A program made the translations under genes and the position numbers. Positions 6,589-11,995 of a stretch of DNA of 11,995 nt are shown here, piece after piece (position 1 is the stretch's first letter; every line of letters begins with the position of its first letter). A model generated the notes under the pieces. It was not told where the DNA came from. It worked only from the letters and a program-made list of their open reading frames with translations, and did no database searches. Source of the stretch: Bacteroidales bacterium (GTDB lineage Bacteria; Bacteroidota; Bacteroidia; Bacteroidales; VadinHA17); assembly GCA_029935275.1 (NCBI GenBank), contig JAOZKQ010000037.1, positions 1-11,995 on the forward strand. Reading direction: 5' to 3'.

Positions 6589-7938
6589 TTATTTTACCCA
6601 GCCTTTGTTTGTGAAATTACAAGCTCTATAGGATTCATCAATATGTATATATGTTGTTTTCTGTTTTTCTATAATCCAATCAGTCATTGCCTGTTGCTGC
6701 TTTGACATCTTAGTCATTTGGGTCAAGATAGAATAGTCGTATTTCAGGTTAGCGGTATGTGGCTCAAGCCGGTTTGTGATTTTAATAATTCTAAAAACCG
6801 GAGATCCTGTCATATCTTTTGATTCAAAGGGGTCAGAAATGTCCTGTAGTTTCAGGTTATTGACCGCTTCAGCTGTTGCCTGGTCCAACTGATCAAGTTG
6901 GAACCGGGTATCACCCGTCATGGGATTAACTGCAATTCCTCCACTCATTACAGTTTCCTCATCCTGCGAATAGAAATGAACTGCATCTATAAAATCAATT
7001 GAATCAGCCCTGATCAACTTAGCAGTGGAGTCAAGAAATTCCAGTGCACTTTTTCTTTCAGCTATGGTTACTCTGGGTTTCATTAATATGTGCCGTACAT
7101 TAACTTTTTCATCTTTTCTCTCAATTAGCTGAATAATATGGTAGCCAAATTTTGTTTGTACAATAGGAGATACTGCTCCCATTTTAAGTGAAAAAGCTGC
7201 TTCTGCAAACTCAGGTACAAGTTCACTTCTCCCTTGAAAACCAAGCTCTCCACCCCTGGCAGCCGATCCAGGGTCCTCAGAATACAAAATAGCTAAGGTA
7301 GCAAAGTCTTCTCCATCTATAACCCGTTTTCTCAAGTCCAGTAACTTTTGTCGGATTGCTAACTTAGATTCTTCAGAATAGGGTGGGTTTCTGACCAGTT
7401 GCCTGTACTCAATCTGAGCAGGGATTACTGGCAGGCTGTCTTTAGGTATTCTCCTATAGAAGGTCCTTATTTCCGAAGGAGTAGTTGTTATATCTTCGGC
7501 AATTTTTGCTTGCATTTGCTGGGTTAACATTTGATCCCTTATTAAATCGCGAAAGTCAGATCTAATTTCCTGCATGGATTTATCATAATATGCTTCCAGC
7601 TTTTTTTGGGAACCAATTTGGTCAATGAATTTTTGTAGTCTTGAATCAAGTTCCATTTCCACTTGTGCTACAGAAACCTCAATACTGTCAATTCTGGCCT
7701 GGTTTAACATGAGTTTAGAAACGAGAAGGTCCTCAAGAACCTGACATTTCATATCTCCCTGTGAAGTCATTCCCTGGCTCATCATCTGCCTGTACATGTT
7801 CTCAATATCTGATTGCAGAATAATGTTGTTACCTACGGTAGCTACTATTCTGTCCACTATTTTTTGCTGAGCTTTTAAATGAACAGGAAGCAGGATAACA
7901 AGAATAAGTATAATTAAGTAATTTATGATTTTTCTCAC
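6589..7938 (-). CDS. surA: SurA-type periplasmic chaperone with two altered parvulin domains
   Basis: 449-residue periplasmic chaperone expected to escort unfolded outer-membrane proteins. A signal peptide covers 1-23 (hydrophobic core 5-18, likely cleavage after LKA). The SurA N-domain covers about 27-165, with VDRIVATVGNNIILQSDIE at 28-46. Two parvulin domains follow (about 174-275 and 279-388), then a C-terminal helical segment. Domain 1 keeps GGELGF (229-234) and FGYHII (264-269) but has Arg179 where parvulins have the first catalytic-site His. Domain 2 keeps that His (RHIL, 282-285) but has Arg383 in place of the second. Each domain thus lacks one of the paired histidines. The start is GTG at 7936-7938: the frame closes upstream at a TAA at 7951-7953 and no in-frame ATG lies in the signal peptide. 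It is 19 bases after the lipoprotein gene. Confidence 0.9.
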   Translation of the reverse strand: MRKIINYLIILILVILLPVHLKAQQKIVDRIVATVGNNIILQSDIENMYRQMMSQGMTSQGDMKCQVLEDLLVSKLMLNQARIDSIEVSVAQVEMELDSRLQKFIDQIGSQKKLEAYYDKSMQEIRSDFRDLIRDQMLTQQMQAKIAEDITTTPSEIRTFYRRIPKDSLPVIPAQIEYRQLVRNPPYSEESKLAIRQKLLDLRKRVIDGEDFATLAILYSEDPGSAARGGELGFQGRSELVPEFAEAAFSLKMGAVSPIVQTKFGYHIIQLIERKDEKVNVRHILMKPRVTIAERKSALEFLDSTAKLIRADSIDFIDAVHFYSQDEETVMSGGIAVNPMTGDTRFQLDQLDQATAEAVNNLKLQDISDPFESKDMTGSPVFRIIKITNRLEPHTANLKYDYSILTQMTKMSKQQQAMTDWIIEKQKTTYIHIDESYRACNFTNKGWVK

Positions 7939-7957
7939 TCGTAAGTATTTTTATAAT

Positions 7958-8806
7958 TTAGTAGATTTCAAATTTATTATTTGTTTTGGCATCAATATAA
8001 AGCTTGTTCTCCAGTTCATTTATGAATTTGATTTTTCGTTGGTTGAAAATGATGCTCTTAATCTGATTTTCTACATATTCTATTGGAGAAACGGAAGACT
8101 TGAGTTTATATTCTCTAATGGAAGCAAAATAGTAATATGATGAATCTTTTGCTTCCATTCCCTTATTATATCGAAGGTATCTTTCAGTGTTTGTAGTAAT
8201 AATTTTAGGAAAACGTTTTAGAAGAAAACTAAAAGATACCCATTCTTCATTAAAATCATCATATTTTTTTGCGTATTTATAACAATAACTTTCTAATTCA
8301 TTCAGATCATTATCATCATCTGATTTATACCATTTTTTAACATCCTTAATATTAGGAGATGACGCAGGGATCTGAATAAATATAGCCTTAACAATGTTAT
8401 CTTTTAATTTGAAGGTATTGGAATTGTCTTCATAATAGTCATTAATCTCTTTTTCAGAAATTGCAGCATTCATTTTTTGACGTATCATACCCTGCTCATA
8501 ATAATAAATACTCAATGAAGCCTTTGTATCTTCCAGCCTGTAATTAATTTCATTTTGCTGGCTACGGCTAAGGTTTTCTTCAGCCTCTTTATACAATAGT
8601 TCTTTTCTTATCCAATCTTCAATAAACTTATTTGCCAGCGCAATACTATCCTTTGTTGAAATTCCGTCTTTATATAAGTCTGGTAATTCTCTTTTCATTA
8701 AAACCTTGCTTCCAACTTTTGCCAGGGCACGGTTTTTATTAATGGAAGGAGTTTCATTACAGGAATTTCCAAGCAGAATGATTAATATAATCCAAAGGTA
8801 TTTCAT
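7958..8806 (-). CDS. SurA/PrsA-like lipoprotein without a parvulin active site
   Basis: 282-residue putative lipoprotein. The N-terminus is a short signal peptide ending LLGNSC, with Cys16 as the likely lipidation site; Gly at -3 is atypical for the lipobox, but Ser before Cys is common in Bacteroidota. It has the SurA/PPIase N-domain pattern (ALAKVGSKVLMKRELPDLY, 27-45) and the typical PPIase C-terminal helix (PIEYVENQIKSIIFNQRK, 241-258). The middle (about 136-235), where a parvulin domain would sit, lacks the HIL, GGELG and FGxHI motifs, and the protein contains no histidine at all. It is probably a membrane-tethered holdase-type chaperone rather than an isomerase. Its ATG overlaps the stop of the upstream isomerase by one base (TAATG), implying translational coupling. 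Confidence 0.8.
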   Translation of the reverse strand: MKYLWIILIILLGNSCNETPSINKNRALAKVGSKVLMKRELPDLYKDGISTKDSIALANKFIEDWIRKELLYKEAEENLSRSQQNEINYRLEDTKASLSIYYYEQGMIRQKMNAAISEKEINDYYEDNSNTFKLKDNIVKAIFIQIPASSPNIKDVKKWYKSDDDNDLNELESYCYKYAKKYDDFNEEWVSFSFLLKRFPKIITTNTERYLRYNKGMEAKDSSYYYFASIREYKLKSSVSPIEYVENQIKSIIFNQRKIKFINELENKLYIDAKTNNKFEIY

Positions 8807-10806
8807 TATTTTGTCGTATCTATAGTAGATTTAAGCTTTGTTAATGTTTTCTGATTTACTTTTACCGGATATTTTTTCTTTAATTCTTTTATCCATTTTT
8901 CTTCCAGGAAATTTTGATAATCAGAAGTAACCTGTCCTCTGATTTTTTCAAGTGGCACAGGTTTAGGATCCAGGACGTCCATTACCAGGATGATTTTATT
9001 TCTACCGGACTCAATTACAGATTTCTTAAATCCTTTTTTCCAGTTTAATTTATCAATAAAATAATCTTCACCTTTTTCATATTTATTGACAGACAGGGTT
9101 ATGGGGGCGTCAATGGAATCTGGTGGAAAACTGGACCGAATACATTCCATTTCATTTTGACTTTTTTTGCATTTTTTCAGATTTTTGTTTAAGCTTTTTT
9201 CGCGGGAAGCATCTTCCAAAGAAAATTGGGCTATTTCAATACTATCTTTACCTAAATAATTATTTTTATGTTGTTCATAAAACATTTCCAGTCCACTGGT
9301 ATCAATAATTGCTTTTGACCATACATTTTTGTCTGAAATCTCAAAAAGGAGCATACCATCATGATATTCTTTTAAAAGATATCTGTAGTCGGGGTATTCT
9401 TCCTCCAGGTTGATTTCCTCATATGAAACAAGTTCTTTTTCAATAAAAGCATTTAACATTTGATTAACATACCATTTTGAAGATTCGTTATTGGCAATCC
9501 CCCTTTGTGTTTTGAGGTATGGGATAAAATCTTTTGTAGTATATTTTTTCTCCGCAAATGAAAAAAGTGTTTCTCCGGAGAAATAGGATAATCTCTTTTC
9601 CCATGTTCCATTTTGAAATGAATTAATATCAATGGCATTATATAATGACTTTATATTTGCAGAATCCAGACTAAAGTTATATTTTTTCTTTAAATTATTT
9701 ATGAAAACGTCCAGAGCGACTTCCTCTCTGCTTCCAGAATAGATTTTTTTTCTGATTTCATCCTTTGTTTCATCAAAAGTCCCTATTTCTTTTCTGTCAA
9801 TTCTTTTAATTACATGCCATCCAAAACCAGTTTGCACAGGTTTTGAAATATCGCCATTTTTTTGCAGGTTGAACGAGGCAGTTTCAAACGCCTTTACCAT
9901 TCTTCCAGTACCAAACCATGGAAGCTCTCCTCCATTCCTGGCAGAATTATAATCATCTGAATATTTTCTTGCAAGCTCTTCAAAACTATCACCTGCCTGA
10001 AGTTTACTTTCGATCATTTGTATTTTTTGTTTAGCTTCCTCTTTAATATCAGGTGATGAACCCCTTGGTACTGCAACCATAATATGGGCAACTTTAATCT
10101 CGCCAATTGCTTTTCTTCTATCATTTACTTTAATGATATGATAACCAAACCGGGTTCGTACAGGAAATACCATATTCCCGGGTTTTGTATTGTAAGCGGC
10201 TGTTTCAAAGGTATAAACCGTTTGGAAGACAGTAAAGTAGCCAAGGTTTCCTCCGTTAGATTTAGCAGAAGGGTCATCTGAAGCACCTCTCGCCACTTTT
10301 TCAAATGACTCTCCTGTCTTTAAACGTTTTGCAATTTTATCAACTTTTTCATAGGCCTTAAGTGTATCCTCAGGACTGGCATCCGGATTGGTTTTGACAA
10401 GAATATGACTGGCATTAATGTTGTATTGCATTCGCTCATAAGCTTCTTTTACCAGCTGATCAATCGTATTTTCGTCTGTGAGATATGGCTTTGCCAGTTG
10501 GTTTTTATAACCTTCAAACTCCTTTTTGAAGCTGGGCAGGGTGTCATAACCTAAATCTTCAGCAGCGATGACTTTAAGCTTAAAGTTCATGAAAAGATCA
10601 AGATAATCATCTACTGTAACCTTATCGGCTCCCTCTTCTCCAATGCCTCTGTTTTTTAGATAAATTCTTTTAAATTCTTCTGTGGATATTTCCTGGTTAC
10701 CAATCGTCATAAGGGTTTGCTCCTCTATCGCCTGACTAAAAGAATCCAGGGGAATTAAGAGAAATGTCAAACAGGTAAAAATAAAGATACTTAAAATTGT
10801 TTTCAT
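8806..10806 (-). CDS. Periplasmic peptidyl-prolyl cis-trans isomerase with two intact parvulin domains
   Basis: 666-residue exported isomerase and folding factor. The signal peptide covers about 1-25. An N-terminal helical segment follows, then parvulin domain 1 (about 129-231; ASHILVK at 132-138, GGNLGYF at 185-191, FGYHIIK at 220-226) and parvulin domain 2 (about 236-338; VAHIMV at 239-244, GGELPWF at 292-298, FGWHVIK at 328-334). Both retain the two active-site histidines. The C-terminal 320 residues form a long SurA-N-like region (LNAFIEKELVSYEE, 451-464) and a charged tail ending in an amphipathic helix. The architecture is typical of the long Bacteroidota PpiC proteins. It follows guaB by 41 bases with no terminator between them, and is coupled to the lipoprotein gene through TAATG. 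Start ATG at 10804-10806 is backed by a strong Shine-Dalgarno sequence. Confidence 0.93.
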   Translation of the reverse strand: MKTILSIFIFTCLTFLLIPLDSFSQAIEEQTLMTIGNQEISTEEFKRIYLKNRGIGEEGADKVTVDDYLDLFMNFKLKVIAAEDLGYDTLPSFKKEFEGYKNQLAKPYLTDENTIDQLVKEAYERMQYNINASHILVKTNPDASPEDTLKAYEKVDKIAKRLKTGESFEKVARGASDDPSAKSNGGNLGYFTVFQTVYTFETAAYNTKPGNMVFPVRTRFGYHIIKVNDRRKAIGEIKVAHIMVAVPRGSSPDIKEEAKQKIQMIESKLQAGDSFEELARKYSDDYNSARNGGELPWFGTGRMVKAFETASFNLQKNGDISKPVQTGFGWHVIKRIDRKEIGTFDETKDEIRKKIYSGSREEVALDVFINNLKKKYNFSLDSANIKSLYNAIDINSFQNGTWEKRLSYFSGETLFSFAEKKYTTKDFIPYLKTQRGIANNESSKWYVNQMLNAFIEKELVSYEEINLEEEYPDYRYLLKEYHDGMLLFEISDKNVWSKAIIDTSGLEMFYEQHKNNYLGKDSIEIAQFSLEDASREKSLNKNLKKCKKSQNEMECIRSSFPPDSIDAPITLSVNKYEKGEDYFIDKLNWKKGFKKSVIESGRNKIILVMDVLDPKPVPLEKIRGQVTSDYQNFLEEKWIKELKKKYPVKVNQKTLTKLKSTIDTTK

Positions 10807-10810
10807 AATT

Positions 10811-10818
10811 CTCCTCTT
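10811..10818 (-). promoter_or_regulatory. Canonical Shine-Dalgarno site of the long isomerase gene
   Basis: The minus strand reads AAGAGGAG, then AATT, then ATG. This is a strong anti-16S complement, with a slightly short 4-base spacer. None of the other gene starts in the window has one so clear, and Bacteroidota genes generally lack it, so it supports the ATG at 10806 and suggests strong initiation. Confidence 0.6.
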
Positions 10819-10847
10819 ATCTTTTTTGTTTTAGAAGTAAGAATGGT

Positions 10848-11995
10848 TTATCGGCTGTAGTTAGGAGCTTCTCTTGTAATTGTAATGTCATGAGGGTGAC
10901 TTTCATTAATACCAGCTTGGGTAATTTTAATGAAACGGGCTTTTTTAAGGCTTTTCAAATCAGCAGAGCCACAATAACCCATTCCTGCGCGCAGACCGCC
11001 AAGTAACTGGTAGAGCACCTCAGATAATAAACCTTTGTAAGGAACTCTTGCTGTTATTCCTTCAGGGACCAGCTTTTTAAGGTCATCTTCTACATCCTGA
11101 AAATAGCGGTCTTTTGATCCTTGTTGCATGGCTTCAATTGAGCCCATCCCCCTATAGGATTTGAATTTGCGGCCATTATAAATAATTGTTTCTCCCGGAG
11201 ATTCTTCAACTCCCGCAAAGAGTGATCCGGCCATTACAGTATCTGCACCTGCAGCAATGGCTTTTACAATATCTCCGGAATAACGAATTCCTCCATCTGC
11301 AATAACCGGAATATTGCTACCTTTTATAGCATTGGAAACGTCATAAATGGCAGTTAATTGTGGTATTCCTACGCCTGCGATTATCCTGGTTGTACAAATT
11401 GAACCTGGACCAATTCCAACCTTAACGGCATCTGCTCCTGCATCAACAAGAGCCCTGGCTGCATCACCGGTTCCAATGTTGCCAACAACAAGCTCAATAT
11501 CCGGGTAGCTTTTCTTCACCAGCTTAGCCATTTTAAGAACTCCGTTTGAGTGGCCATGGGCTGTGTCAATAACTACTGCATCCACACCTCCGTCCACGAG
11601 GGCATGTACCCGGTCCATTGTATCAAAAGTTACTCCTATTCCTGCAGCTACTCTCAATCTCCCTTTACTGTCTTTACAAGAATTTGGCCGGTCTTTGGCA
11701 GTTGTAATATCTTTAAATGTAATTAATCCTTTAAGTTTATAGTTTGAATCAACGATAGGGAGTTTTTCTATCTTATGGTTTTTTAAAATGGCAGATGCTT
11801 TTATAAGGTCTGTATCTTCAGAGGCTGTAATCAGGTTTTCATGTGTCATAATTTCCTTAACAGGTCGCTCAGGATTATGTTCAAAACGAAGGTCCCTGTT
11901 TGTGACAATACCAATTAGAGTTTCTTCCTCATCAATAACAGGGATTCCTCCAATTTTATATTCATCTATAAGATCAAGCACATCTTTCACTTTGG
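10848..11995 (-). CDS. guaB: IMP dehydrogenase GuaB, 5' end missing at the window edge
   Basis: NAD-dependent IMP dehydrogenase converts IMP to XMP, the committed step of GTP synthesis. The frame is open to the right edge; about 380 residues are present of the usual ~490, so roughly 110 N-terminal residues lie beyond 11995. Numbered from the GTG valine at 11990, which is an internal codon and not a start, it shows the two CBS domains of the Bateman module (about 1-95; one ends at GIVTNRDLRF, the other at GLITFKDI). The TIM barrel follows with DTAHGHS (142-148), the catalytic-cysteine loop GPGSICTTR (194-202, Cys199), ADGGIRYSGD (231-240), GMGS (281-284) and the flap Arg-Tyr pair in KDRYFQ (293-298). 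Nothing looks broken. It heads the leftward operon, although its own promoter is outside the window. Confidence 0.97.
   Translation of the reverse strand, partial: KVKDVLDLIDEYKIGGIPVIDEEETLIGIVTNRDLRFEHNPERPVKEIMTHENLITASEDTDLIKASAILKNHKIEKLPIVDSNYKLKGLITFKDITTAKDRPNSCKDSKGRLRVAAGIGVTFDTMDRVHALVDGGVDAVVIDTAHGHSNGVLKMAKLVKKSYPDIELVVGNIGTGDAARALVDAGADAVKVGIGPGSICTTRIIAGVGIPQLTAIYDVSNAIKGSNIPVIADGGIRYSGDIVKAIAAGADTVMAGSLFAGVEESPGETIIYNGRKFKSYRGMGSIEAMQQGSKDRYFQDVEDDLKKLVPEGITARVPYKGLLSEVLYQLLGGLRAGMGYCGSADLKSLKKARFIKITQAGINESHPHDITITREAPNYSR

Noticed and set aside
5674..6705. Plus-strand reading frames of 61-93 residues opposite the lptA-like gene and the 3' end of surA
   Set aside because: They are antisense to well-supported genes, with no domain and no promoter or ribosome-binding support.
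11988..11995. Start codon of guaB at the GTG at 11988-11990
   Set aside because: The frame continues open to the edge and the protein begins in mid-CBS domain, about 110 residues short of a normal IMP dehydrogenase, so this is an internal valine.
1..11995. RNA genes, mobile elements, CRISPR arrays, defence or toxin-antitoxin systems
   Set aside because: Nearly the whole window is coding for recognisable housekeeping proteins; gaps are at most 190 bases and contain no tRNA-like fold, repeat array or transposase remnant that I could see.

Overview
The window is AT-rich chromosomal DNA that reads as core genome of a Bacteroidota (Bacteroidetes) bacterium. The evidence is a DUF2795 mini-protein of the type conserved in that phylum, a methyltransferase with the RKGHGIHSPFVF motif common there, a cluster of SurA-like folding factors between guaB and an OstA/LptA-like gene, little Shine-Dalgarno use, and promoter-like sites matching the phylum's TTTG / TAnnTTTG consensus. 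The exact genus cannot be read from the window.

Left part (1-4960): recG (ATP-dependent DNA helicase) runs leftward. Divergent from it and reading rightward are a class I SAM methyltransferase, a LolD/MacB-type ABC ATPase without a permease partner in view, a PduO-type cob(I)alamin adenosyltransferase and a small acidic DUF2795 protein. The methyltransferase has its own intrinsic terminator. The ATPase and adenosyltransferase genes are 16-22 bases apart and probably co-transcribed. The DUF2795 gene has its own promoter and a strong terminator that should also stop the converging operon.

Right part (4990-11995): a leftward operon of five genes, in transcription order: guaB (IMP dehydrogenase, 5' end cut off by the window edge), a 666-residue periplasmic peptidyl-prolyl isomerase with two intact parvulin domains, a histidine-free SurA-like lipoprotein, a SurA-type chaperone and an OstA/LptA-like protein. 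Spacings are 41 nt, a 1-nt stop/start overlap, 19 nt and 45 nt. Apart from guaB, the products are exported and fit outer-membrane biogenesis: chaperones for outer-membrane proteins plus a lipopolysaccharide-transport-like component. The three chaperones show graded loss of the parvulin active-site histidines.

No RNA gene, mobile element, CRISPR array or defence system was seen. The longest non-coding stretch is 190 bases (4518-4707). I see no convincing undescribed system; the best leads are the degenerate parvulin set and several regulatory details in the short intergenic regions.
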